A stretch of DNA of 64,000 nucleotides from the NCBI RefSeq assembly GCF_000279535.1, contig NZ_ALCH01000004.1:379501-443500 (forward strand), in the 5' to 3' direction. Both the position numbers and the translations under genes were made by a program. Positions within the stretch are counted from its first letter, which is position 1, and every line of letters starts with the position of its first letter. The notes under the pieces are model-generated. The model was given only the letters and a program-made list of their open reading frames with translations, had not been told where the DNA came from and ran no database searches. Below are positions 52,149 to 60,451 of the stretch, piece by piece. This DNA is from Streptococcus infantis SPAR10 (GTDB lineage Bacteria; Bacillota; Bacilli; Lactobacillales; Streptococcaceae).

Positions 52149-52214
52149 GAGTAAGACATCTTTAAAACATGGTTATCCCAATATTTAAAAATTTTCATAT
52201 ATATCTGCGTCTTC

Positions 52215-52232
52215 GTCACCTCACGGGATGAC
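52215..52232 (-). promoter_or_regulatory. PyrR-binding hairpin in the uraA leader
   Basis: Minus-strand GTCA-TCCCGTGAGG-TGAC; the loop matches UCCNGNGAGG. Confidence 0.8.
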
Positions 52233-52254
52233 ATTAAAAACCTTTGCTTGTGAT

Positions 52255-52283
52255 AGTATAGCAGAAAAAAATGATTTTGTAAA
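52255..52283 (-). promoter_or_regulatory. Promoter of uraA
   Basis: Minus-strand TTTACA (52278-52283), 17-bp spacer, TATACT (52255-52260) with upstream TG. The -35 lies inside the left unit of a 50-bp tandem duplication. Confidence 0.75.
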
Positions 52284-52370
52284 TCATTTTTTCCCGAGCC
52301 TTGAAACAAGAGAGTGAGGCATGATTTTGTAAATCATTTTTTCCCGAGCAAGGAAATAAAGACGCGAGGT
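52271..52370. repeat. 50-bp tandem duplication upstream of uraA
   Basis: Two 50-bp units (52271-52320 and 52321-52370). The first 29 bases are identical and form an ATGATTT-TGT-AAATCAT hairpin plus TTTTTT and CCCGAGC; the remaining 21 match at about half the positions. A related CCCGAGC...GCGAGG stretch follows the nadE terminator near 12311-12339. Confidence 0.75.
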
Positions 52371-52400
52371 ATAATCTTGTGAGTATCAATTTAAAATATC

Positions 52401-53114
52401 CTAAAGCGGGCGTTTATTTGGCATACCAGCCTTACGTGGATATTTGTTTGGAGTTTCCTTTTTCTTTTCTACAATGGTGATGTAGCGAGGGTCTCCATTA
52501 GGAAGTGTGTAGCTAAGGTTGTCCTCAACCTTGCTAAAGAGAAGGTTGAGAGCATTTTTGGCTTCTGTCAATTCCTCAGGGGCATTACTGGCTTTAAGTG
52601 CCAAAAGTTTTCCACCAACTTTAAGGTAGGGAATGGTTAACTCTGAGAGAACTTGCATGCGTGCAACTGCACGAGCTGTCACAATGTCGAATTGGGCACG
52701 GAAGTTCTTTTCTTGGGCAAAGTCTTCGGCGCGTCCATGGTAGAAATGAATCCCTTCTAAATCAAGCTCCTCAGCCAGAAGCTGAAGGAAGTTAATGCGC
52801 TTGTTCAGAGAATCAATGATGGTCACATCTAGCTGCGGGTAGAGAATCTTCATAGGAAGACTTGGGAATCCTGCACCAGCGCCAATATCCAGTAACTTAA
52901 TTTCTTGGTTTTCTATCAACCCTTGTAGGATAGGAGCGATAGAATCATAAAAGTGCTTAAGATAAACCTCTTCCTTTTCTGTAATTGCAGTCAGGTTGAT
53001 TTTTTGGTTCCATTCAACTAAGAGTTCGAAATAGCGCTCAAATTGAAATTTTTGCTGATCAGTAAGATTAATATTCTGTTGGTCAAGTAATGAGTAAAAA
53101 GTTTCTGGTTTCAT
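52401..53114 (-). CDS. rsmG: 16S rRNA (guanine527-N7)-methyltransferase RsmG
   Basis: Methylates G527 of 16S rRNA with SAM; loss gives low-level streptomycin resistance. 237 aa. [21 protein letters not shown] is the SAM motif, [14 protein letters not shown] and [12 protein letters not shown] are family hallmarks. ATG at 53114 has a good AAGAAGGA site; the ORF could extend to 53138, but that start lacks one. Monocistronic. Confidence 0.95.
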   Translation of the reverse strand: MKPETFYSLLDQQNINLTDQQKFQFERYFELLVEWNQKINLTAITEKEEVYLKHFYDSIAPILQGLIENQEIKLLDIGAGAGFPSLPMKILYPQLDVTIIDSLNKRINFLQLLAEELDLEGIHFYHGRAEDFAQEKNFRAQFDIVTARAVARMQVLSELTIPYLKVGGKLLALKASNAPEELTEAKNALNLLFSKVEDNLSYTLPNGDPRYITIVEKKKETPNKYPRKAGMPNKRPL

Positions 53115-53208
53115 AGTTATATCCTTCTTATATATCATCTTATTTTACCACAAAAACATGGAAATTTGATATACTTGTACTAATCTAAAAGCAGAAAGGA
53201 ATAAGATT

Positions 53209-53769
53209 ATGACTTGGATTATTCTTGGAGTTTTGGCTCTGATTGTTATTTTTGTGATTGTTAGCTATAACGGTTTGGTGAAAAATCGTATGCAGACCAA
53301 GGAGGCTTGGAGCCAAATCGATGTTCAGTTGAAGCGTCGAAATGATCTCTTACCAAATTTAATTGAAACAGTTAAAGGTTACGCTAAATACGAAAGTTCT
53401 ACTCTTGAAAAGGTGACTGAACTCCGTAGACAAGTAGCTACAGCAACAACACCTGCAGAAGCCATGAAGGCCAGTGATGCACTGACACGTCAGATATCTG
53501 GTATCTTTGCGGTTGCAGAGAACTATCCTGACTTGAAGGCTAGTGGCAACTTTGCTCACTTACAAGAAGAACTGACTAACACAGAAAACAAAATATCATA
53601 TTCTCGCCAACTTTATAACAGTGTCGTTAGCAACTACAATGTTAAATTAGAAACTTTTCCAAGTAATCTGGTTGCGGCTATCTTTGGCTTTAAGGCGGCG
53701 GATTTCCTTCAGACTCCAGAAGAAGAAAAGGCTGTTCCTAGAGTTGATTTTAGTGGTTTAGGTGACTAA
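53209..53769 (+). CDS. lemA: LemA-family membrane protein
   Basis: 186 aa, one N-terminal membrane span (about 3-20) and a long helical domain with the LemA signature [20 protein letters not shown] and [13 protein letters not shown]. Function unknown; the gene is commonly paired with htpX, as here (one nt apart). RBS AGAAAGGAA. Confidence 0.92.
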   Translation: MTWIILGVLALIVIFVIVSYNGLVKNRMQTKEAWSQIDVQLKRRNDLLPNLIETVKGYAKYESSTLEKVTELRRQVATATTPAEAMKASDALTRQISGIFAVAENYPDLKASGNFAHLQEELTNTENKISYSRQLYNSVVSNYNVKLETFPSNLVAAIFGFKAADFLQTPEEEKAVPRVDFSGLGD

Positions 53770-53770
53770 G

Positions 53771-54670
53771 ATGCTGTACAAACAAATCGCTAGTAATAAA
53801 CGTAAAACTTGGGTTTTATTAATTGTTTTCTTTCTTTTGTTAGCTATTGTAGGTTATGCAGTTGGATATCTTTTCATGAACTCAGGTATCTGGGGCGTGA
53901 CCGTAGCCATGATTCTTGGCTTTATCTATGCCTTGACCATGATTTTTCAATCTACAGAGATTGTCATGAGCATGAATGGTGCGCGTGAAGTTGATAGGAA
54001 TGAAGAACCAGTTCTCTATCATGTTGTTGAGGATATGGCAATGGTGGCACAAATTCCTATGCCACGAGTTTATGTAATTGATGACCAGGGTTTGAATGCT
54101 TTCGCCACAGGTTCGAATCCTCAAAATGCTGCTGTAGCAGCGACATCAGGACTTCTAGAGATCATGAATCGTGAGGAATTAGAATCTGTAATCGGGCATG
54201 AAGTTAGTCATATTCGCAACTTAGATATTCGGATTTCTACGATTGCGGTTGCCCTTGCCAGTGCCATTACACTGTTATCAAGTATGGCTGGTCGTATGAT
54301 GTGGTGGGGTGGAGCATCACGTAGTAGAAGAAATAGTGACCGTGACAGTGGAGGACTTGAAGTGATTATGTTAGTCATTTCTCTCCTAGCCATAGTTTTG
54401 GCACCTCTTGCAGCAACTTTGGTACAGTTAGCCATTTCTCGCCAACGAGAATTTTTAGCGGATGCTTCAAGTGTGGAATTAACACGCAATCCGCAAGGGA
54501 TGATCAATGCTTTACAAAAATTAGAAAATAGTCAACCCATGAGTCATCATGTGGATGATGCTAGTAGTGCACTTTATATTAACGATCCTCAAAAACCAGG
54601 TTTCTTGAAAAAACTATTTTATACGCATCCACCTATTTCAGAACGAATTGAGCGTTTGAAACATATGTAA
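53771..54670 (+). CDS. htpX: Membrane zinc metalloprotease HtpX
   Basis: M48 protease involved in quality control of membrane proteins. 299 aa, two N-terminal spans (about 14-34 and 40-58), zinc motif HEVSH at His143-Glu144-His147, further spans near 160 and 200, and a downstream Glu ligand in [12 protein letters not shown]. The ATG at 53771 directly follows the lemA stop; the in-frame GTG at 53762 overlaps lemA and is less likely. Confidence 0.94.
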   Translation: MLYKQIASNKRKTWVLLIVFFLLLAIVGYAVGYLFMNSGIWGVTVAMILGFIYALTMIFQSTEIVMSMNGAREVDRNEEPVLYHVVEDMAMVAQIPMPRVYVIDDQGLNAFATGSNPQNAAVAATSGLLEIMNREELESVIGHEVSHIRNLDIRISTIAVALASAITLLSSMAGRMMWWGGASRSRRNSDRDSGGLEVIMLVISLLAIVLAPLAATLVQLAISRQREFLADASSVELTRNPQGMINALQKLENSQPMSHHVDDASSALYINDPQKPGFLKKLFYTHPPISERIERLKHM

Positions 54671-54709
54671 AAAACATCCAGGGGTTTTCCTCTGGATGTT
54701 TTATTTTAA
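54669..54709 (+). terminator. Terminator after htpX, convergent with the ABC-F gene
   Basis: AAAACATCCAGGGG / CCTCTGGATGTTTT with a short loop and T-rich end. Confidence 0.82.
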
Positions 54710-54713
54710 AAAG

Positions 54714-56240
54714 TTAAAGATCTTGTAAATCAACTACTTCTAAACCATTTTTTGTCAAACGATAGATACTCCTACAGACTTCTTTTAAAAAACGCCTGTC
54801 ATGCGAAACAGTGATGAGGCCACAAGGATAATTGGCAAAGAGTTTTCTGATTTCTGGTTGAGAAGTTGGAGAAAAATTTCGTGTGGGTTCATCCAGAAGG
54901 AGAAAGTTTGGTTTTCGCAGAACTAAATTCAAAAGAAGGAGTTTCCCCTGTTGACCTCCAGATAAGGAGTGGATTTGGTGGTGCATCTCTGGATAGCTGA
55001 AATTAAGACTGGCTAAGTGAGATTGGATTTTCTGTATTTCCTCTTTGTGTCCAGTTTGGCTGAGAAATTCTACTGGGGATAGATCCAATTGCAGTGTTTC
55101 TTGGTAATCTTGTGGCATAAATCCAAGTGAGATTTCTCTTTTATCACTTAGTAGTTGATGTATCTTTGCTAAAAGTGTGGATTTGCCAATGCCATTGGAA
55201 CCGATGATGCCGATTTTGTCTTGGCCGCGGACAGTCAGTTGTAGCTCCTGAGCCAAAACTCGCTGGTCAACGGATAAAGTCTCCTTTTCCATTCGAAGTA
55301 AGACTTTAGAAGCTGCTAATGGCTCTATATCTGAAAAGAAAAGTTGGATTTGTTCCTCTTCAAGTGGCTTTTGGGTCATGGACTGAGCTGCTTTTTCGTA
55401 ACGTTTTTCTTGAGAAAGAACATTTTTCATCTTTTTAGCTAATAGGCGACCGGCAGTACTGTCTTTGGTAGCTCGAAGTGCAGTTTCTACATTTTGCTTG
55501 ACGCGACGATGCTTCTCCATGGTTTTGTCATAGGCTCTCTGGTCGTTAGCAGCTTGCTGGCTTTGTCTGGCAAAATTAGCCTTTCTCTGGTTACTATAGC
55601 TATCGTAGTCTAAATGCTCTACTAGCGTTTCCGCTTCTTTCCGGTGCTTGATCAGTCGCAAGTGGATAATGGTGTCTGCTGTTTGAGAGAGAAAGTCTTC
55701 ATCATGAGAAATGAAAATAACGGTTTGCCTCATTTTTTGAATCTGATTTTTTAGCCAATCAACCATCTCTATATCCAGGTCATTTGAAGGTTCATCTAAA
55801 AATAAAATCTCAAAGGGTTTGGCCAATTCATGGATGAGCTGAATTTTCAAAGCTTCACCACCCGAGAGACTACCAATTTCTTGATCACTTGCAAAACGAC
55901 TGCTGTCAAAGTGTAATTCATCAGACAAGCGATAGAGAATGCTGTAGTCCAAATCTGTAGACTCTAAAAAGAAGTAGTCATGTAAAGTTTTCTTTTTCAG
56001 GTCTTCAGGAAGATGTTGGGGAATATAGGCCAGGGACTGAAGGTCAGATTGGATTTCTCCCCTGATAGAGAAATCAGTTAATCTTTCTCCCATTAAAGTT
56101 CGAAGTAAGGTTGATTTTCCATTTCCTTCTTCGCCTATAATAGCGATCTTTTCTCCGTCTTGGATGGTAATGTTTAAATCGGAAACAAGCTCTCTTAAAT
56201 CTTTGTTTTGTGTGATGGTCAGATGATTGATTTTTATCAT
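54714..56240 (-). CDS. ABC-F family ATPase (possible ribosome-protection type)
   Basis: Two ABC domains in one 508-aa chain with no membrane spans. Domain 1: GEEGNGKST, LSGGEALK, LDEPSNDLD. Domain 2: GSNGIGKST, LSGGQQGK, LDEPTRNFSP (the RNFSP variant recalls the Lsa/Vga group rather than housekeeping ABC-F proteins). A charged interdomain linker (about 230-325) would reach the peptidyl-transferase centre. ATG at 56240; an upstream in-frame start overlaps the leader terminator. The leader has a mini-ORF and two terminators, as in antibiotic-inducible ABC-F genes. Any drug protected against is unknown. Confidence 0.87.
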   Translation of the reverse strand: MIKINHLTITQNKDLRELVSDLNITIQDGEKIAIIGEEGNGKSTLLRTLMGERLTDFSIRGEIQSDLQSLAYIPQHLPEDLKKKTLHDYFFLESTDLDYSILYRLSDELHFDSSRFASDQEIGSLSGGEALKIQLIHELAKPFEILFLDEPSNDLDIEMVDWLKNQIQKMRQTVIFISHDEDFLSQTADTIIHLRLIKHRKEAETLVEHLDYDSYSNQRKANFARQSQQAANDQRAYDKTMEKHRRVKQNVETALRATKDSTAGRLLAKKMKNVLSQEKRYEKAAQSMTQKPLEEEQIQLFFSDIEPLAASKVLLRMEKETLSVDQRVLAQELQLTVRGQDKIGIIGSNGIGKSTLLAKIHQLLSDKREISLGFMPQDYQETLQLDLSPVEFLSQTGHKEEIQKIQSHLASLNFSYPEMHHQIHSLSGGQQGKLLLLNLVLRKPNFLLLDEPTRNFSPTSQPEIRKLFANYPCGLITVSHDRRFLKEVCRSIYRLTKNGLEVVDLQDL

Positions 56241-56276
56241 ATTATTGCCCTTTCTAGAATGTCCATATTGCATAAC

Positions 56277-56303
56277 AAAAAGCTCTACTTTACCTAGTAG
56301 AGC
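56277..56303 (-). terminator. Second leader terminator of the ABC-F gene
   Basis: GCTCTACT, six-nt loop, AGTAGAGC, TTTTT, about 40 nt before the ABC-F start. Confidence 0.8.
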
Positions 56304-56317
56304 CAATCGTCTATGTC

Positions 56318-56361
56318 AAAAAAACTCTTTTAAAAGGGCTGAAAATCCAGCAGAAAAAGAG
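56318..56361 (-). terminator. First leader terminator of the ABC-F gene
   Basis: CTCTTTT / AAAAGAG outer stem and GCTG / CAGC inner stem separated by an internal loop, then seven T. Confidence 0.7.
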
Positions 56362-56387
56362 CACACAAAAAAGAGACAGAAACAAGA

Positions 56388-56418
56388 TCTACTAAATAAA
56401 GGTTCTTTATTTGATAGA
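56388..56418 (-). promoter_or_regulatory. Hairpin directly after the ABC-F leader mini-ORF
   Basis: TCTAT-C-AAATAAAG pairs with CTTTATTT-A-GTAGA around a three-nt loop. It begins one nt after the mini-ORF stop codon, so a ribosome paused there would melt it. Confidence 0.6.
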
Positions 56419-56419
56419 C

Positions 56420-56431
56420 TTAGTTGTTCAT
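56420..56431 (-). CDS. Putative leader mini-ORF (Met-Asn-Asn) of the ABC-F gene
   Basis: ATG-AAC-AAC-TAA on the minus strand with a strong GGAGG ten nt upstream (56442-56446) and a second AAGGGAG closer in. It lies early in the transcript. The strong ribosome site on so short a frame, followed by hairpins and terminators, points to regulation rather than a product. Confidence 0.55.
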   Translation of the reverse strand: MNN

Positions 56432-56462
56432 GTCTCCCTTACCTCCGAATATTGTTGCAATC

Positions 56463-56491
56463 ATCATACTCTTTTTGAGAAAATTTGTCAA
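56463..56491 (-). promoter_or_regulatory. Promoter of the ABC-F leader
   Basis: Minus-strand TTGACA (56486-56491), 17-bp spacer, TATGAT (56463-56468), about 220 nt upstream of the ABC-F start codon. Confidence 0.8.
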
Positions 56492-56515
56492 GATTAAGCC
56501 AGATAATCCTCTATT

Positions 56516-56845
56516 TTAAAACCCAAAAACAGGTCCATAGAGTGTCAACGTATGTTTAACGTGATCGTAGTGAAACTTGTCATAGTTTCTCCAAGCAGTG
56601 CGGGCTTGGTCATTTAATTTCAGTGAACCAAGTCCGATCAAAAGACTAGTCCGTTGGTAAAAAGATTCCAGTTCAATTAAGATGGCGTTGTCTACTTTCT
56701 CAGCTTTTTTAAGTGCTCTGAGAATTTCGTCTATATTTTGCTGTAAGCGTAGATCATCAGGTAATCCCTGTTTACAGCTTTGTATTGTTTGGTTTAATTT
56801 TGAAACGAGCTGATAGGCTTCTGTTAAAAGAGCTTTGTCTTCCAT
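56516..56845 (-). CDS. Bacteriocin-immunity-like helical protein, 109 aa
   Basis: Small, all-helical, soluble protein. Length, helix pattern and the stretch SFYQRTSLLIGLGSLKLND fit the enterocin A immunity (EntA_Immun) family that protects against class IIa-type bacteriocins; the match is by eye. No bacteriocin gene is nearby, so this may be an orphan immunity gene. GGAGG ribosome site; own promoter. Confidence 0.6.
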   Translation of the reverse strand: MEDKALLTEAYQLVSKLNQTIQSCKQGLPDDLRLQQNIDEILRALKKAEKVDNAILIELESFYQRTSLLIGLGSLKLNDQARTAWRNYDKFHYDHVKHTLTLYGPVFGF

Positions 56846-56881
56846 ATGAGCGTCCTCCTTTGCTCATGTATTGATGCCTAT

Positions 56882-56910
56882 AGTATAGCACAAAAAATAA
56901 ATTTGTCATA
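56882..56910 (-). promoter_or_regulatory. Promoter of the immunity-like gene
   Basis: Minus-strand ATGACA (56905-56910), 17-bp spacer, TATACT (56882-56887). Confidence 0.7.
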
Positions 56911-57000
56911 ATAAATATATCAAAAAATAATAATTCTCTAGATAGCATAATTAAAGTCTAGAAATATTTTGAAGCAGAGGTAAAAAATTCTTAAAAATAT

Positions 57001-57029
57001 TTGACATTTATCCGTTGACAGAGGATAAT
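57001..57029 (+). promoter_or_regulatory. Distal promoter upstream of the 89-aa gene
   Basis: TTGACA at 57001-57006, 17-bp spacer, GATAAT at 57024-57029, about 130 nt upstream of the gene. The intergenic stretch 56846-57167 otherwise shows only AT-rich sequence and a second promoter at 57099-57128. Confidence 0.55.
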
Positions 57030-57098
57030 GAGTTAAAAAAAATATTGTTATTTCTTATGATTCAACTAATTATTAGCGCCTTTTAATGGAGAAATTTT

Positions 57099-57128
57099 TG
57101 TTAGCCTTCTAGATAGTAGTATATAATG
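57099..57128 (+). promoter_or_regulatory. Proximal promoter of the 89-aa gene
   Basis: TTGTTA at 57099-57104, 18-bp spacer, TATAAT at 57123-57128. Confidence 0.6.
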
Positions 57129-57167
57129 ATAGGATGTTTACGATTAAGTTTACGAAAGTGAGTAAAG

Positions 57168-57437
57168 ATGATTAAGATATCAATTAGTTTGTTGCTAGAC
57201 GCAATTGAAGATAATGTCGATTATGAAATCATTCAATCTATTGAACTTGAAACAGATATTAGAAAAATCACTAGACAATTTCAAGGAGAAAACGGGGAAT
57301 TCTTAGTTAAAGAGGAAGTATTTCAAGAGTTACCTTTTGATATCAAAACAAGGAATGAAATTATTAAACAAATAAAACAAAACAGTCAGAAAGTGGATAG
57401 AGATGACTTTGATACATTGTTACAGTTATATTATTGA
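57168..57437 (+). CDS. Small protein of unknown function, 89 aa
   Basis: Soluble, acidic, predicted alpha/beta, with LLDAIEDNVDYEIIQSIELE near the start and a charged helical C terminus. No family recognised. Two promoters lie upstream. The ribosome site is weak. Followed by a 120-nt gap with its own promoter elements, so it is probably monocistronic. Confidence 0.65.
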   Translation: MIKISISLLLDAIEDNVDYEIIQSIELETDIRKITRQFQGENGEFLVKEEVFQELPFDIKTRNEIIKQIKQNSQKVDRDDFDTLLQLYY

Positions 57438-57497
57438 GAACCTAGGGCAATGTAATTACTTTTTGAGGTCGTAACCCTATAAAGCTTACGCGTTCTA

Positions 57498-57529
57498 TGG
57501 TACAATATATCTATACTACATAGTATAAT
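57498..57529 (+). promoter_or_regulatory. Candidate promoter region of the yceD-nth operon
   Basis: Extended -10 TGGTACAAT (hexamer 57501-57506) and a further TATAAT at 57524-57529; neither has a good -35. Confidence 0.45.
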
Positions 57530-57557
57530 CAAGGAAGTAAATTTTTATGGAGGAAGT

Positions 57558-58100
57558 ATGAAATTAAATATTCAAGAAGTTCGTAAGCAGCCTGAAGGTT
57601 TGTATTTTGAGCAAACTCTAGACATGTCAGCTGACTTACGTGAGCGTAACCAAGAAATTTTAGACGTAAAAGATATTGTCGCAGTTGGGAAGGTTCAGTA
57701 TGAAGACCGTATGTTTTTCCTAGATTATCAACTGTCTTATACCATCGTACTTGCTTCTAGTCGTAGTATGGAACCTGTTGAGTTAGCAGAGTCTTATCCA
57801 GTGACAGAAGTCTTTATGGAAGGTGCTACCAATCAACTGGATCAAGAAGTTCTTGATGATGACTTGGTTTTATCTATCGAAAATGGTGAAATCGACCTGG
57901 CTGAAAGTGTTTCGGATAATATCTTGCTAAACATTCCAATCAAGGTCTTAACGGCAGAAGAAGAAGCAGGTCAGGGATTTGTTTCTGGAAATGACTGGCA
58001 AATCATGACTGAGGAAGAATATCAAGCTCAACAAGCAGTCAAAAAAGAAGCAAGTAGTCCTTTTGCAGGTTTACAAGGGCTGTTTGATGGAGACGAATAG
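57558..58100 (+). CDS. YceD family (DUF177) protein
   Basis: 180 aa. The family is usually encoded next to rpmF (ribosomal protein L32) and linked to 23S rRNA maturation; here it precedes nth instead. The DUF177 domain spans about 40-165 (family pattern DDDLVLSIENGEIDLAESV). The usual CxxC...C zinc motif of some members is absent. Strong GGAGGAAGT site; its stop abuts the nth ATG with no gap. Confidence 0.82.
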   Translation: MKLNIQEVRKQPEGLYFEQTLDMSADLRERNQEILDVKDIVAVGKVQYEDRMFFLDYQLSYTIVLASSRSMEPVELAESYPVTEVFMEGATNQLDQEVLDDDLVLSIENGEIDLAESVSDNILLNIPIKVLTAEEEAGQGFVSGNDWQIMTEEEYQAQQAVKKEASSPFAGLQGLFDGDE

Positions 58101-58730
58101 ATGGTTTTATCCAAGAAACGTGCCCGTCATGTCATTGAGGAAATCATAGCTCTTTTTCCAGATGCAAAACCTAGTCTAGATTTTCGCAATCATTTTGAAC
58201 TCTTAGTTGCAGTTATGTTGTCTGCTCAGACGACAGATGCGGCAGTAAACAAGGCGACTCCAGCTCTTTTTGAAGCCTTCCCTACACCACAAGCCATGGC
58301 AGACGCTAGTGAGAAGGACATTGCAAAACATATTTCTCGTTTAGGTCTGTATCGAAATAAAGCAAAATTTCTTAAAAAATGTGCGCAACAGTTATTAGAA
58401 GATTTTGATGGTCAAGTTCCTCAGACTAGAGAAGAATTAGAAAGTTTGGCGGGAGTTGGGCGTAAAACAGCTAATGTAGTCATGAGTGTGGGCTTTGGAA
58501 TTCCAGCTTTTGCGGTAGATACTCATGTGGAGCGCATTTGCAAACACCATGATATTGTTAAAAAATCGGCAACTCCACTTGAAGTTGAAAAACGTGTCAT
58601 GGATGTCTTGCCACCAGAAAAGTGGTTGGCGGCGCATCAAGCCATGATTTACTTTGGTCGTGCTATCTGTCATCCGAAAAATCCAGAATGCGAACACTAT
58701 CCACAATTGTATGATTTTAGTTCATTATAA
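58101..58730 (+). CDS. nth: Endonuclease III (DNA glycosylase/AP lyase), lacking a complete iron-sulfur cysteine set
   Basis: Base-excision repair enzyme for oxidised pyrimidines. 209 aa. Helix-hairpin-helix LESLAGVGRKTANVVMSVGF includes the catalytic Lys (in GRKTA), and FAVDTHVERI has the catalytic Asp. Canonical Nth ends with C-x6-C-x2-C-x5-C for a [4Fe-4S] cluster; here only the first two Cys remain (ICHPKNPEC) and the following EHYPQLYDF has none. From memory this form occurs in other streptococci. Confidence 0.93.
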   Translation: MVLSKKRARHVIEEIIALFPDAKPSLDFRNHFELLVAVMLSAQTTDAAVNKATPALFEAFPTPQAMADASEKDIAKHISRLGLYRNKAKFLKKCAQQLLEDFDGQVPQTREELESLAGVGRKTANVVMSVGFGIPAFAVDTHVERICKHHDIVKKSATPLEVEKRVMDVLPPEKWLAAHQAMIYFGRAICHPKNPECEHYPQLYDFSSL

Positions 58731-58753
58731 GGTCAAACATTGAATGTTTTTAC

Positions 58754-58782
58754 TTGCTTTGAACTGGGCTTTGTGTTATAGT
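58754..58782 (+). promoter_or_regulatory. Promoter of the pyrR operon
   Basis: TTGCTT at 58754-58759, 17-bp spacer, TATAGT at 58777-58782 with upstream TG. Confidence 0.78.
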
Positions 58783-58807
58783 AAGAACAATAAAATATTC
58801 CTTTAAA

Positions 58808-58825
58808 CCTGTCCCGTGAGGCAGG
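58808..58825 (+). promoter_or_regulatory. PyrR-binding hairpin in the pyrR leader
   Basis: CCTG-TCCCGTGAGG-CAGG; loop matches UCCNGNGAGG. With UMP-bound PyrR it should act as an anti-antiterminator. Confidence 0.85.
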
Positions 58826-58896
58826 CAAGGAGCTCGATAAAGTAGAAGGGTAAGTCTATGCTGTTTCCAGTATGGCTCGCTTAATGATACATTCTC

Positions 58897-59461
<565 letters not shown>

Positions 59462-59478
59462 AAGCTAAAGGAGTAGCC

Positions 59479-60402
59479 ATGTCAGAAAATCAACAAGCAA
59501 TAAAACATGTGGTGTCCATGGAAGATCTCACTGTAGATCAGGTTATAAAATTGATTAAACGAGGGATTGAGTTTAAAAATGGAGCCCAGTTGCCCTACGA
59601 AGACCATCCCATTGTTTCCAACCTTTTCTTTGAAAATTCGACAAGAACGCATAAATCCTTCGAAGTTGCAGAGATTAAACTGGGATTGGAACGACTTGAC
59701 TTTGATGTGAATACAAGCTCGGTAAACAAGGGTGAGACACTCTATGATACAATCCTGACCTTGTCTGCACTTGGTGTAGATATCTGTGTTATTCGGCACC
59801 CAGAGGTTGATTACTACAGGGAATTGATTGCGAGCCCAACCATTACGACATCGATTATCAATGGTGGTGATGGCTCAGGGCAACATCCTAGTCAGAGTCT
59901 GCTTGATTTGATGACAATTTACGAGGAATTTGGCCGTTTTGAAGGGCTCAAGGTTGCCATTGCTGGTGACTTGGACCATTCACGTGTTGCCAAGTCCAAT
60001 ATGCAGATTTTGAAACGTTTAGGTGCTGAACTTTACTTTGCAGGACCTGAGGAATGGAGAAGTCAAGAGTTTGCAGATTATGGTCAGTTCGTAACTATTG
60101 ACGAGATTGTTGACCAGGTGGATGTTCTGATGTTGCTTCGAGTTCAACATGAACGCCACGAAAGTGGAGCAGTCTTCTCAAAAGAAGAGTATCACGCTCA
60201 ACATGGCTTGAACCAAGAACGCTATAATCGTTTAAAAGAAGAAGCAATCATTATGCATCCGGCTCCTGTTAATCGGGATGTGGAAATTGCCGATCATCTT
60301 GTTGAAGCACCAAAATCACGCATTGTCCAACAAATGACCAATGGAGTATTTGTTCGAATGGCAATCTTAGAATCCGTATTGGCAAGTAGAAAAGCCAAAT
60401 AA
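59479..60402 (+). CDS. pyrB: Aspartate carbamoyltransferase catalytic chain
   Basis: Joins carbamoyl phosphate to aspartate, the committed step of pyrimidine synthesis. 307 aa. Carbamoyl-phosphate loop [13 protein letters not shown] (STRTH), then [18 protein letters not shown] and [15 protein letters not shown] are conserved. Lies 17 nt after pyrR and 49 nt before carA. No regulatory chain gene is present, as is usual in Firmicutes. Confidence 0.97.
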   Translation: MSENQQAIKHVVSMEDLTVDQVIKLIKRGIEFKNGAQLPYEDHPIVSNLFFENSTRTHKSFEVAEIKLGLERLDFDVNTSSVNKGETLYDTILTLSALGVDICVIRHPEVDYYRELIASPTITTSIINGGDGSGQHPSQSLLDLMTIYEEFGRFEGLKVAIAGDLDHSRVAKSNMQILKRLGAELYFAGPEEWRSQEFADYGQFVTIDEIVDQVDVLMLLRVQHERHESGAVFSKEEYHAQHGLNQERYNRLKEEAIIMHPAPVNRDVEIADHLVEAPKSRIVQQMTNGVFVRMAILESVLASRKAK

Positions 60403-60419
60403 TACACAAGACGTTAAAA

Positions 60420-60435
60420 GACGCCAGTGAGCGTC
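60420..60435 (+). promoter_or_regulatory. PyrR-like hairpin before carA
   Basis: GACGC-CAGTGA-GCGTC five nt upstream of the carA GAGGTG ribosome site (60441-60446); no terminator lies between, so any control would be on translation or RNA stability. Confidence 0.55.
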
Positions 60436-60451
60436 CACGAGAGGTGAAAAT

